A stretch of DNA of 64,000 nt from Acidimicrobiaceae bacterium. GTDB lineage: Bacteria; Actinomycetota; Acidimicrobiia; Acidimicrobiales; Ilumatobacteraceae. This document shows positions 36,102 to 46,368 of this stretch, in pieces. The DNA is taken from NCBI GenBank assembly GCA_947446815.1, contig CANFGT010000007.1:62001-126000 (forward strand), written 5' to 3'. The translations under genes and the position numbers were made by a program. The number at the start of each line of letters is the position of its first letter. Positions within the stretch are counted from its first letter, which is position 1. The notes beneath the pieces are model-generated. The model worked only from the letters and a program-made list of their open reading frames with translations. It ran no database searches and was not told the DNA's origin.

Positions 36102-36257
36102 TCAGATGTTGGTATCGAGAAGCTCGCTACCTTCGTGACGAATTTCTGCGTCCTTATAGAGAAGGTGACCGAGGAGACCAGCGAGTGCTGCCGTGGACAA
36201 GCCAACAACAACAGGGAATCCAAGAAGGATCGCGGCGATAATCAATGGACCAGGCAT
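36102..36257 (-). CDS. 51-residue single-helix membrane protein
   Basis: Minus-strand frame starting at ATG 36257 (MPGPLIIAAILLGFPVVVGL) and ending at TGA 36102. One hydrophobic segment covers residues 4-35, followed by a charged tail (YKDAEIRHEGSELLDTN). It lies 4 bases after the RidA stop and 26 bases before the deaminase start, so it fits snugly in the operon. No ribosome binding site is clear. No family is known to me. Confidence 0.55.
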   Translation of the reverse strand: MPGPLIIAAILLGFPVVVGLSTAALAGLLGHLLYKDAEIRHEGSELLDTNI

Positions 36258-36261
36258 CGGA

Positions 36262-36792
36262 TTACTTCTTCTTCTTTGCGACGGTCTTCTTCGCCGACTT
36301 CTTTGGTGCTGACTTCTTCGCAGCAGCCTTCTTCACGACTTTCTTTGCGACAGCCTTCTTAGCTGCTGCCTTTTTCTTGGCAGGAGCCTTCTTCGCTGCG
36401 GCTTTTTTCTTTGCCGTCTTCTTCGCTGGCTTCTTTGCAGCAACTGGCAAATATGCCCAGGCTTCAATTTCAACTGCGCCGCCGAAAGGAAGTTCCTTCA
36501 CGCCAATGGTGCTGCGAGCAGGACGAGCCTTGCCGAAACCTGATGCGTACATCTCGTTGAACGTTGGGAAGGTGTCCATGTCGGTGAGGAAGCAAAGCGT
36601 CTTTGCGATGTCATCGATAGTGGCGCCCATTGTGGCTAACTGAGCCTTGAGGTTGATCACGGCCTGTTGTGTCTGAGCGCGAACGCCGCCAGAAACAATG
36701 GCACCGTCCTTCATGCCGAGCTGGCCCGAAACGATGACCCAATCTCCGGCGCGGACGACAGGGGTATATGGAGGATGTGCTGGTGCTGCCAT
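36262..36792 (-). CDS. RidA (YjgF) family protein with a Lys/Ala histone-like tail
   Basis: 176 residues from ATG 36792. Residues 1-117 are a standard RidA enamine/imine deaminase domain: VVRAGDWVIVSGQLGM, GGVRAQTQQAVINLKAQLATMGATIDDI, and the catalytic-type Arg in KARPARSTIGV. From about 118 to the end the protein consists almost only of Lys, Ala, Pro and Val in repeated AKK, PAKK and AAAKK units, like histone H1 or the tail of actinobacterial HU. RidA proteins normally end after the domain. The tail should bind nucleic acid or other polyanions. Confidence 0.88.
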   Translation of the reverse strand: MAAPAHPPYTPVVRAGDWVIVSGQLGMKDGAIVSGGVRAQTQQAVINLKAQLATMGATIDDIAKTLCFLTDMDTFPTFNEMYASGFGKARPARSTIGVKELPFGGAVEIEAWAYLPVAAKKPAKKTAKKKAAAKKAPAKKKAAAKKAVAKKVVKKAAAKKSAPKKSAKKTVAKKKK

Positions 36793-36838
36793 GCCCCTAA
36801 TCCTACGCACCCATTGGGCGGGCATACGATTGAGGACG

Positions 36839-37774
36839 ATGAATCCCTCGCAGATGTTTAGCCGCCGTCAGTTCTTTGCCCTCTCGGCAACAGTCGGCGC
36901 CGGGGCGGCACTCGCCGCATGTGGCTCCGGCGAAGCCACAACAACCGACTCCATTGCCAGCGACTCCACCATGGCTACGGGCAAGGTTTTGGCCGGCATC
37001 GAAGGGTCCCTGCAGATCGCCAAGCGCTTCTCGCCCGATGCCCTCATCCCCGGCAAGATTCGCCTTCCCATTTCCCTTGCCGACAAAACAGGTGTTCTCA
37101 CATCCGCAGGCACCGTGCGCCTACCCGATGAATTGACGGGAAAGGTCATCAACTCGGAAACGAACGAAGTGATTCTGAAGTCCGTCACTGCCAAGCGTTA
37201 TGACAAGAACATGGCCACACCGTATTGGCCATTTATTTTCAACATCAAGCAAGACGGCATCTATGTATTGATTCTTGATGTTGCACCTGACACAGAAATT
37301 TCATTTCAGGTGATGAAGCGCAGTGACGTCGTGATGCCAAAGGTGGGCGACAAACTTCCGCCATTTGATACGCCCACAGTTGATAACGCACGCGGCGTGA
37401 ACCCGATTTGTACACGTCCACAAGGCACATGTCCATTCCACACGATGACGTTGACGGAAGCATTAAAGAGCGGAAAGCCAGTGGTCTACTTCATTGGTAC
37501 ACCCGCATATTGCACAACGGGTACGTGTGCACCTGGGCTTGAAGCCCTCATTAAACTTTCAAAAACCATTGGAAACAAAGCAGTTTTCATTCACGCAGAC
37601 GTGTACAAAGACAAAACTGCAACGGAAGCAGCTCCAGCGATTCAGGCGTACAAACTCAGTTATGAGCCGTTGCTATACATCACGGATGCACAAGGCGTTC
37701 AGGTAGATCGACTCGACGTGATCTTTGATGTGAATGAGATGCGAGAAACTCTCGCAGCCGCAGGGATTAGCTGA
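36839..37774 (+). CDS. Tat-type lipoprotein with thioredoxin-like domain
   Basis: 311 residues from ATG 36839 (TACGAT lies 8 bases ahead). The signal has a twin-arginine motif SRRQFF and a lipobox LAAC. The N-terminal half is beta-rich. The C-terminal half (about 170-310) is thioredoxin/peroxiredoxin-like: VGDKLPPFDTPTVD, PVVYFIGTPAYCTTGTC with paired Cys, KAVFIHADVY and YEPLLYITDAQG. It probably acts outside the membrane in thiol chemistry. It is divergent from the ridA gene and its end overlaps the Fe-S carrier gene by 8 bases. Confidence 0.75.
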   Translation: MNPSQMFSRRQFFALSATVGAGAALAACGSGEATTTDSIASDSTMATGKVLAGIEGSLQIAKRFSPDALIPGKIRLPISLADKTGVLTSAGTVRLPDELTGKVINSETNEVILKSVTAKRYDKNMATPYWPFIFNIKQDGIYVLILDVAPDTEISFQVMKRSDVVMPKVGDKLPPFDTPTVDNARGVNPICTRPQGTCPFHTMTLTEALKSGKPVVYFIGTPAYCTTGTCAPGLEALIKLSKTIGNKAVFIHADVYKDKTATEAAPAIQAYKLSYEPLLYITDAQGVQVDRLDVIFDVNEMRETLAAAGIS

Positions 37775-38087
37775 ACGACTTACCGCAACCGCATGAACGC
37801 GTTGCGTTCGGGTTGGAGATTGCAAAACCCTGCTCGGTGAGGGAGTCCTTGAAGTCAAGGCTTGCACCTTCGAGCATCGGTGCCGACGCTGGGTCAACAA
37901 CAACCTTCACGTCACCAAAAGTGAGCGTGACGTCGTCTGCTGCGATGTCACCATCGAAGTACATGTCGTACGAGAAACCGGAGCATCCGCCGCTCTTCAC
38001 TGAAACGCGAAGTGCAAGATCTTGTGCGCCTTCGTCAGCGAGAAGCTGAGCGACTTTCTTTGCTGCTGTGTCGGTGAGAGTGATCAT
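37767..38087 (-). CDS. A-type iron-sulfur carrier (IscA/ErpA family)
   Basis: 106 residues from ATG 38087, because GGAGG lies 5 bases ahead; an ATG 12 bases upstream would overlap that site. The three conserved Cys are in SVKSGGCSGFSYDM and NATRSCGCGKSF, the standard A-type carrier set. It passes Fe-S clusters to target proteins. The divergent neighbour is an Mrp/ApbC ATPase, another Fe-S carrier, so this is a small Fe-S maturation locus. A TAGTAT box lies upstream at 38120-38125. Confidence 0.92.
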   Translation of the reverse strand: MITLTDTAAKKVAQLLADEGAQDLALRVSVKSGGCSGFSYDMYFDGDIAADDVTLTFGDVKVVVDPASAPMLEGASLDFKDSLTEQGFAISNPNATRSCGCGKSFS

Positions 38088-38119
38088 GATGACCTCCATG
38101 AAGTGACCGGATTCCCTTC

Positions 38120-38125
38120 ATACTA
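38120..38125 (-). promoter_or_regulatory. -10 box (TAGTAT) for the A-type Fe-S carrier
   Basis: On the minus strand TAGTAT lies 32 bases before the ATG at 38087, leaving a short leader with a GGAGG site. No -35 match is seen. The divergent mrp gene has its own box 32 bases away in the same 82-base gap. Pattern-based. Confidence 0.4.
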
Positions 38126-38156
38126 GGCATGGCTAACCGCATTTCCGATACCCCCG

Positions 38157-38162
38157 TACACT
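38157..38162 (+). promoter_or_regulatory. -10 box (TACACT) for mrp
   Basis: TACACT lies 7 bases before the GTG at 38170, with no ribosome binding site. It fits the leaderless pattern. Pattern-based. Confidence 0.45.
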
Positions 38163-38169
38163 TCATTTT

Positions 38170-39369
38170 GTGAGCCAGAGAGTTTCCCCCGCGCCCACTG
38201 AGGAAGAGGTCCGCAACCTGCTTCGCGCTGTCATCGACCCAGAGCTGGGCGACAACATCGTGGACCTCGGAATGGCTGGGGAAATCACCATGGCAGAGGG
38301 CATCGTGACTATCGGGGTCAAGCTCACCATCCGGGGTTGCCCCTTGCGTGCCCAGATTCAAAAGGACATCCGTAGCCGCCTCGAAGTGCACCCTTGGGTG
38401 CAGAAGGTGAAGATCGACTGGGGCGAGATGACTGCCGAGGAACGTAGCGACGTGATGACACGCGCGCGCTGGAATGCCCGCGAGAACGCCACCGACACTG
38501 CAGTACCTACGGCGGCTCGCGTGTTGGCCATTGCCAGCGGAAAAGGTGGCGTTGGCAAATCATCCGTCACCGTGAACTTGGCAGCAGCACTCGCGGCCGC
38601 GGGTAAAACGGTTGGTGTTCTCGATGCCGACATCTGGGGTTTCTCCATCCCCCGCATGTTGGGCATGCCTGATCGTCTCGAAGCGCACAAAGTTGATGGT
38701 CGTGACAAGCCGATGATCATCCCCAATGAACGCATCGTTGGCAAGGGTGTGCTGAAAGTTGTCTCCACCGGAATGTTGGTGGAAGACGAAGGCACCGCGC
38801 TGATGTGGCGAGGTCTCATGCTCACGAAAGCAGTCGAACAGTTCTTGAACGATGTGCAATGGGGTCACCTTGATTACTTGGTGATTGACATGCCGCCGGG
38901 AACTGGTGACGTACAGATGGGCCTGGCGCGCATGTTGCCGCGCACTGATCTTCTTATCGTGACTACTCCCGCCGTGTCTGCGCAGAAAGTTGCAATTCGC
39001 GCAGCTGATATGGCGCGACGCAGTTTCTTACGCGTTGCAGGCGTGATTGAAAACATGAGTTCGTTTGAATGCGAACATGGTGAGAGCTACGCGTTGTTCG
39101 GTACCGGTGGCGGTCAAGCGCTTGCCGATGAAATTGGTGTGGAATTGCTTGGGCAAGTTCCGATTGAACCGACCGTGGCTGCGGGCGGTGACAGCGGCGA
39201 ACCAGTGGTTATCGCTGGTATCGGCAAGGCAGCAGAAGTGTTCTCACGTATTGCGGCTCACATCATCGAAGAAACTCCCGATAACAGCGACATGGCTGGT
39301 TGTTCCGCACGCGACGAAGACGCCGGCGTTGGTGTCACAGTGCGGCGTAGTCCGGATCTCCAGGCATAG
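38170..39369 (+). CDS. mrp: Mrp/ApbC/NBP35-type iron-sulfur cluster carrier ATPase
   Basis: 399 residues. Residues 1-90 are a MIP18/DUF59 domain (VIDPELGDNIVDLGM, TIRGCPLR). The ParA-like ATPase follows, with a deviant Walker A IASGKGGVGKSS at about 121-132 and DMPPGTGDVQM. It loads Fe-S clusters onto apoproteins. I did not see the usual CxxC pair in the last third, where ENMSSFECEHGESYALFG has a single Cys. The GTG start is 7 bases after a TAnnnT box. The 3' end overlaps the Nudix gene by 35 bases. Confidence 0.92.
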   Translation: MSQRVSPAPTEEEVRNLLRAVIDPELGDNIVDLGMAGEITMAEGIVTIGVKLTIRGCPLRAQIQKDIRSRLEVHPWVQKVKIDWGEMTAEERSDVMTRARWNARENATDTAVPTAARVLAIASGKGGVGKSSVTVNLAAALAAAGKTVGVLDADIWGFSIPRMLGMPDRLEAHKVDGRDKPMIIPNERIVGKGVLKVVSTGMLVEDEGTALMWRGLMLTKAVEQFLNDVQWGHLDYLVIDMPPGTGDVQMGLARMLPRTDLLIVTTPAVSAQKVAIRAADMARRSFLRVAGVIENMSSFECEHGESYALFGTGGGQALADEIGVELLGQVPIEPTVAAGGDSGEPVVIAGIGKAAEVFSRIAAHIIEETPDNSDMAGCSARDEDAGVGVTVRRSPDLQA

Positions 39370-40174
39370 CAATACCCATCACGCGGCCGTCAGAGTCAAT
39401 CTTTAACTTCGGCAAAATTGTTTGTGGTGTGCCGACTTGAGCGGCAGCGGCCAATACTTCATCTGCTGTCTTATACGGCAACAAAAACTCAATGTTTGCC
39501 TTCGTCGGTGGCATCAACATCAGGTCTTTTTCGTGGGCACGTTCAATTGCTTCCTGCGGTGAAATCCAGAAGCTTTCAATTGTTTCGCCATCATCATGCA
39601 ATGGTTCCTGCGCCTGAGGTGCGCGTGCAATAAAGAATCGAGTATCAAAGCGACGCTTTTCACCCATCGGTGTAATCCAATGACTGACATAGTGAATGTC
39701 ATCAGTTGTTAAACGCAAACCTTCGCGCTTGCACAGGTCGAGCAAAGCAATCGAACCATCGTGGATGTTCTCACGCTCAGCTTCGAAACGCTTCGCCGTT
39801 GCATCGTCATCAAATCGAACAACGTCTCCTGTTGCTTCGTGACGGGCAAGTAACACGCCTGCTTCTTCGAAGCATTCGCGGATGCATGCAACCCAAAAAG
39901 CAAGTCCGCCATTAGCAATGCCCAGCAATGAACTTGCGTGCGTATCAGTCAAGCCGTCGCACAGTTCAGCGATTTCATCAACACCATCAACGTCGTCCAC
40001 TTTGCCGCCAGGAAACACAAACATTCCGCTTGCAAATGCTGCATTGAATGTGCGTCGCAACATAAACACTTCAACGCCGCCAGCGTCGGCATCGCGCACC
40101 AGCAACACAGTGGCCGCAGGTTTCACCGGCACGGTTGTCGGATCAAACGCTTCTTCATTTGATGTATTGCTCAC
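39335..40174 (-). CDS. Nudix hydrolase
   Basis: 279 residues. The Nudix box is split by an insert: FVFPGGKVDDVD, then after about 45 residues ACIRECFEEAGVLLA, giving RExxEEAGV. This long-insert form is seen in Nudix proteins related to NUDT19-type CoA or acyl-CoA hydrolases. The substrate is uncertain. It overlaps fxsA by 4 bases upstream and mrp by 35 bases at its 3' end. Confidence 0.85.
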   Translation of the reverse strand: MSNTSNEEAFDPTTVPVKPAATVLLVRDADAGGVEVFMLRRTFNAAFASGMFVFPGGKVDDVDGVDEIAELCDGLTDTHASSLLGIANGGLAFWVACIRECFEEAGVLLARHEATGDVVRFDDDATAKRFEAERENIHDGSIALLDLCKREGLRLTTDDIHYVSHWITPMGEKRRFDTRFFIARAPQAQEPLHDDGETIESFWISPQEAIERAHEKDLMLMPPTKANIEFLLPYKTADEVLAAAAQVGTPQTILPKLKIDSDGRVMGIAMPGDPDYAAL

Positions 40175-40641
40175 CGCTCATCATCCCCTTCGAGTGGTTC
40201 CACATCAATCACGTCATTCGACGTTGATAGATACCCCTTGTATTCCACCCTAGGTCCCGAATGTGTTCCCTTTATCACTGTGGTCTTCCCATGAATGCGA
40301 CGACCAACAAGACGAACAATCACCATGCGAACCGGTGGCAACAACAGCAGAATGGCCAACACATCCGAGATGAATCCCGGTGCCAGGAGAAACACTCCCG
40401 CTGCGAGGATGCACACACCGTTGGCAATTTCCTTTGTGAGTTGCTCGCCAGATTGTGCTGCTTCCATGAATCTGCGAAATGCCTTGAGGCCTTCGCGTTT
40501 CACCAATGCAGAGCCAACAGCGGACACAACAATAAGAAGCGCAATCGTGGGGATGAATCCCAACTGATGACCTACTTGGACAATGAAGTACAGCTCGATG
40601 AGTGGCATCACCACGACGAGAGCAACGATGAGAAGAAACAT
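40171..40641 (-). CDS. fxsA: FxsA family membrane protein
   Basis: 156 residues. The N-terminus MFLLIVALVVVMPLIELYFIVQVG and GFIPTIALLIVVSAVGSALVKREGLKAF are characteristic, as is LAAGVFLLAPGFISDVLAILLLLPPVR. In E. coli overproduction of FxsA relieves F-plasmid exclusion of phage T7; the normal role is unknown. It overlaps the Nudix gene by 4 bases and starts 6 bases after the NfeD-like gene stops. Confidence 0.9.
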   Translation of the reverse strand: MFLLIVALVVVMPLIELYFIVQVGHQLGFIPTIALLIVVSAVGSALVKREGLKAFRRFMEAAQSGEQLTKEIANGVCILAAGVFLLAPGFISDVLAILLLLPPVRMVIVRLVGRRIHGKTTVIKGTHSGPRVEYKGYLSTSNDVIDVEPLEGDDER

Positions 40642-40647
40642 GGCCGC

Positions 40648-41997
40648 CTAGTGCGACTTGCGCGCCTCTCGGTAATCGCGCGCCGCGCCTTCAAGTGGTT
40701 CTACTTGCAATGTGATGCCATCAATACCTGCAACACGAATTGCATCGTCTGCGGCAAGAGGTGTTGCACGGTTTGTACGTGCGCGCCACTGCGCACCATC
40801 AACCAGCACAATGCCCTCTGGATTCACTTCACCGACGGCCACACCAGTGGTGCCAATCAAGTTGTCGCGACCAATTGTTGGCGTTGCAAAACGAGTACGC
40901 ACCATCGATGGCATTCCCGCAATAAATGTGAGAGCCACTCCGCCGATGCACACCACCAATGAAATCCATGATGGACGCATTGTGAGTCCATCAACATCGC
41001 GGAACATCGTGAACGATGCGACGATAAACGCCACGAGACCGATGCCGGTCCAAAATCGCGGCACTCCGACTTGTACGTCGATGGCAAATGAAATCATCGA
41101 AAGAATCAATAAAGTCACGCCGAATCCGCTCATCGGTAAAGCACCCAAACCGAGGGTTCCGAGGATGAGACAGACAGCGCCGACAAAGGCACCGACGCCG
41201 ATACCTGCAGTGAAGAACTCAAAGATCAACAATGCAAGACCGATAGTGGTGAGCAGGTACGCCGATGGTGGGCTTGCAACGGTGTGTAACAAACGAGGCA
41301 TGAGGCCCAATTTGAAAAAGCGCACTGTTGTCGCCTCGCGCGTGACTTGATTTGTTTTGCTCAAAACATCAGTCACCGTGTCGAGCTTGACTCCGCGGAT
41401 GGTGAGACCATCAAGCGCGTACAGCATGTTGCGCAACACCGGAACTCCGCGGTCGTCTGTAGAGAACTTCAGCGCATTCTTCTGACGTGCATCAAGAAAG
41501 CCGAGCGAACCGTTGTGTAATTCATCATCAGCCATGCCAAACGACAAAGCCTTGCCATTCACTGTCAACATGGTGCCAGTGCGACCAATGCGAGCACCAG
41601 GCGCCATTGCTGTCACATCGGCAACTGCCAATAACTGCGCTGGCAAGCCATACGCGCGTGCACCACTAGGACCCACCCAAATCGCAACAGGAATCTTCGA
41701 CGCCTGAATCGACGCCGCAAGTTCTGCCATCCGATCGCGACCGATCACTGCACCCTTGGTGTTGAACTGCAGCACAATCGCTTGAGCGCCGTTCTCTTGT
41801 GATCGCAGAATGGACTGTCCGATGTTGTCGGCGACGATGTTGTCTACCAATCCGCTGACCTCGACAACATCGACGGGAGCCAATTTTTCAGCACCTGTCG
41901 CGGCTTGCGCGCCGTTTGCCGAAAGGACTCCCATCACTGGTGCGACAAGAACCAGACCAAGTCCGCACATGATGCGTCTTTTTGCGCCTACCCTCAA
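40648..41997 (-). CDS. NfeD family protein with ClpP-class protease domain
   Basis: 449 residues from a TTG start at 41997, supported by AAGGAGAG just ahead; an ATG at 41970 is the alternative. A signal peptide (MRVGAKRR and a hydrophobic core ending NGAQA) precedes a ClpP-like domain (VDVVEVSGLVDNIVADNI, VAIWVGPSGARAYG, where the serine of PSGARA would be the nucleophile). Three to four helices and a C-terminal OB-fold NfeD domain (LIGTTGVAVGEVNPEGIVLVDGAQWRARTN) follow. These proteins act in membrane quality control with stomatin partners; none is adjacent. Confidence 0.85.
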   Translation of the reverse strand: MRVGAKRRIMCGLGLVLVAPVMGVLSANGAQAATGAEKLAPVDVVEVSGLVDNIVADNIGQSILRSQENGAQAIVLQFNTKGAVIGRDRMAELAASIQASKIPVAIWVGPSGARAYGLPAQLLAVADVTAMAPGARIGRTGTMLTVNGKALSFGMADDELHNGSLGFLDARQKNALKFSTDDRGVPVLRNMLYALDGLTIRGVKLDTVTDVLSKTNQVTREATTVRFFKLGLMPRLLHTVASPPSAYLLTTIGLALLIFEFFTAGIGVGAFVGAVCLILGTLGLGALPMSGFGVTLLILSMISFAIDVQVGVPRFWTGIGLVAFIVASFTMFRDVDGLTMRPSWISLVVCIGGVALTFIAGMPSMVRTRFATPTIGRDNLIGTTGVAVGEVNPEGIVLVDGAQWRARTNRATPLAADDAIRVAGIDGITLQVEPLEGAARDYREARKSH

Positions 41998-42013
41998 AGG
42001 TCTCTCCTTGCTT

Positions 42014-42862
42014 ATGGAACCACACCACTTTTTCACGGCACAGCGTGTCCTCATTGTTGCTGGCAAAGGCGGCGTGGGGAAATCCGCAGTGGCAGGCTCG
42101 CTGGCGTTGCTCTCTGCCCAAAGTGGCCTGCGCACCCTTTTGGTCTCTTTTGATGCTGAAACCATTGCAGTTCCTGACCATGAGCACCTCGAAAAGGTCA
42201 TTGTGACCCCCGGACGGGCCCTCACCGACTATCTGGCCTCCAAGGGCATGGGACTTATTTCACGACAGCTGGCGAAGTCTGGAATCGTCGAATTGGTCGC
42301 CACCACGGCCCCAGGCCTCGACGACCTCCTCGTTCTCGGACGTATCAAAGCCTTCGAGAAGGAACTGCGAGCCGACGTCATCATCGTTGATGGCCCCGCC
42401 GCTGGCCATGCGATTGACCTTGTCCGTGCTCCACTGCAATTGAAGCGAGCATTGTCCTCTGGCCCCATCGCGCAACAAGCAGATGAAGTGTTGGCGATGC
42501 TCGCCGATGGAAATCGTTGCAAAATCATGATGGTCACCACACCAGCGATGACTCCAGTGCAAGAAACTGTGGAAGCAGCAACCGAACTTCGTGATGACGT
42601 GCACATTGTTCTTGCTCCTGTCGTGATCAACAAATGCGAACAAGAAGTACCTTCCATCGACACCAACGGATTGCCACAAGAACTTGTCGATGCGTATCTG
42701 TACGCAACACAACGCGCAACTGCACAACATGATGCAATTGCAACGCTAAAGACTTCACTTGATCTTCCCCAACTCGCCATCACGCGTCACCGCTGTGAAG
42801 GTGTTGAGCTTGTCAATGCCATAGTGAAAGAACTCGCCGAAGTGTTAGAGAAGTTGTCATGA
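42014..42862 (+). CDS. ArsA/GET3-like ATPase, first of pair
   Basis: 282 residues from ATG 42014. A deviant Walker A (VLIVAGKGGVGKSAVAGSLA) is at about 10-28, and IIVDGPAAGHAIDL is the Walker B-like region. In mycobacteria two such ATPases (Rv3679/Rv3680) are encoded side by side and form a hetero-complex; this gene and the next overlap by 4 bases in the same order. The role is probably not arsenite export. The divergent NfeD-like gene starts only 16 bases away. Confidence 0.88.
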   Translation: MEPHHFFTAQRVLIVAGKGGVGKSAVAGSLALLSAQSGLRTLLVSFDAETIAVPDHEHLEKVIVTPGRALTDYLASKGMGLISRQLAKSGIVELVATTAPGLDDLLVLGRIKAFEKELRADVIIVDGPAAGHAIDLVRAPLQLKRALSSGPIAQQADEVLAMLADGNRCKIMMVTTPAMTPVQETVEAATELRDDVHIVLAPVVINKCEQEVPSIDTNGLPQELVDAYLYATQRATAQHDAIATLKTSLDLPQLAITRHRCEGVELVNAIVKELAEVLEKLS

Positions 42863-43968
42863 GCAACGTCACCGTTGACACGATGTGCACGGAAGCACGC
42901 GTGATTGTCACATGTGGTACCGGAGGCGTTGGCAAGACAAGCGTTGCTGCAGCTCTCGGTGCACACGCCGCTGCATTAGGTCGTCGCGTCTGTGTCATCA
43001 CCATCGACCCTGCAAAGCGTCTCGCTGATGCCATCGGATTAGCCTATGATTTAGGCAATATTCCGCAACAAGTCGACATCGTCGCTACAGGCGAATTATG
43101 GGTCACCATGCTTGACGTCCGCGAAACATTCGACAACTTGGTGCGTGATACTTCGCCAACTCCCGAACGTGCTCGTGAAGTGATGGAGAACTCCTTCTAC
43201 CGAAATCTCTCACGTTCGCTCTCTGGCACACGTGACTACATGGCGGCAGAACGTTTGTATGAACTGAGCAATGACGAACGTTTTGATCTCATCATCGTTG
43301 ACACTCCACCATCGCGAAATGCCCTCGACTTCCTGGAATCACCCGAACGTCTCGCGCGGTTTTTAAAACATCCAATTGTTCGACTACTAGTTGCGCCAAG
43401 TCGTGGTGGCCTTCGTTTTGCAAATGCTGCACTCACACCAGTACTTAAAATCATTTCCAACATTGTTGGTTCCGATGCACTCTCAGGTGTCGCCGCATTC
43501 CTTCGTGCATTCGACGGAATGGAGAATGAGTTTGCACGCCGTGCACTCTCCGTTGCCGCTACTTTGCGGAGCAATGCAACAAGCTTCGTCGTTGTCACTG
43601 CTCCATCTCCCGATGCGCTGAAAGAAGCAGACCATTTCGTCTCAGAGCTCGATCGTCTCGGAATCACATTGCGACTCGTCGTGGCTAATCGCATGCCGCC
43701 GCATTTCGGAACCGGAACTTCAGAAGATGAACATCGCCTGGCCACAGAATCAACGGGCGCGCTAGCCGTTGCCCACGCACTCTTGGCCACCATGCAAGAA
43801 GATGCCGAACAAGCCGATGCCGGAATCACGGCCTTCCTTGAGCGCAGCCGCGGCCGATTCGCCGACCTGTCAGAGGCTCGCGCCAACGAACTCCCCTCCG
43901 ACATTCATGACATGGAATCCATATCCCTCTTGGCTCAGCAACTCGCAGCCCCACAGCCTCGGCAGTAG
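42859..43968 (+). CDS. ArsA/GET3-like ATPase, second of pair
   Basis: 369 residues. The Walker A is VIVTCGTGGVGKTSVAAALG (about 14-33), followed by ITIDPAKRLADAIGL, which is typical of ArsA/Get3 switch I. DLIIVDTPPSRNALDFLESP is the Walker B/switch II block. It overlaps the first ATPase gene by 4 bases, consistent with a heterodimer. Compare mycobacterial Rv3680. It is followed 10 bases later by a receiver-domain gene. Confidence 0.88.
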   Translation: MSNVTVDTMCTEARVIVTCGTGGVGKTSVAAALGAHAAALGRRVCVITIDPAKRLADAIGLAYDLGNIPQQVDIVATGELWVTMLDVRETFDNLVRDTSPTPERAREVMENSFYRNLSRSLSGTRDYMAAERLYELSNDERFDLIIVDTPPSRNALDFLESPERLARFLKHPIVRLLVAPSRGGLRFANAALTPVLKIISNIVGSDALSGVAAFLRAFDGMENEFARRALSVAATLRSNATSFVVVTAPSPDALKEADHFVSELDRLGITLRLVVANRMPPHFGTGTSEDEHRLATESTGALAVAHALLATMQEDAEQADAGITAFLERSRGRFADLSEARANELPSDIHDMESISLLAQQLAAPQPRQ

Positions 43969-43978
43969 AGTCACACCC

Positions 43979-44458
43979 GTGCATATCCTGATTGCCACCG
44001 ATGCCCAGTGGGTCGTGAACGAGGTCAAAGCCGCGCTCGACTCCCCCTCCACCACCTTCCAGATTTTCACCAACGGTCGTGAAGTTGCTGGTGCCGTTGC
44101 TGCCAGCACCCCCGACATCGCCATCCTCGATATGCAGGTCGGCAGCATGGGCGGAATGGCCATCACCATGGATCTTCGCCTTGACCAGTCAAGTGGCGCG
44201 TTGCCCAAGGTCCCGGTTCTCATGCTTCTTGATCGCGTTGCCGATGTGCACATGGCACGTCGTAGCGGTGCCGATGGCTGGACCATAAAGCCCCTCGACT
44301 CACTTCGCTTGCGCAAAGCAGTCAACGCAATTGCCGGTGGCGGTTGCTACGCAGAGGGAATCCCCACGCCGGACGTGGAAGAAGAAGTTGTTGCAGAAGA
44401 AGCAACCGTGGCTGAAGAAGTCGCAGCAGAAGCACCTGCTGAAACCGTTGCGCCGTAA
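43979..44458 (+). CDS. stand-alone receiver-domain protein with acidic tail
   Basis: 159 residues from GTG 43979. The receiver fold has Asp51 in PDIAILDMQVG as the phosphate-acceptor candidate and Lys104 in GWTIKPLDSLRL. The N-terminal acidic pair is reduced to D8, and the usual Thr/Ser after beta-4 is missing (VLMLLDR). The last 30 residues are Glu/Ala/Val-rich. No DNA-binding domain and no kinase are adjacent. It is co-directional with the ArsA-like pair and may serve it. Confidence 0.8.
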   Translation: MHILIATDAQWVVNEVKAALDSPSTTFQIFTNGREVAGAVAASTPDIAILDMQVGSMGGMAITMDLRLDQSSGALPKVPVLMLLDRVADVHMARRSGADGWTIKPLDSLRLRKAVNAIAGGGCYAEGIPTPDVEEEVVAEEATVAEEVAAEAPAETVAP

Positions 44459-44467
44459 CGCGACGAC

Positions 44468-46347
<1,880 letters not shown>

Positions 46348-46368
46348 TAGTTGAGTATTGCAGGCGCG

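Noticed and set aside
36290-36440. Tandem repeat array or CRISPR-like region
   Set aside because: The repetitive cttctt/gccttctt sequence is the coding strand complement of the Lys/Ala tail of RidA; there are no constant repeats separated by unique spacers.
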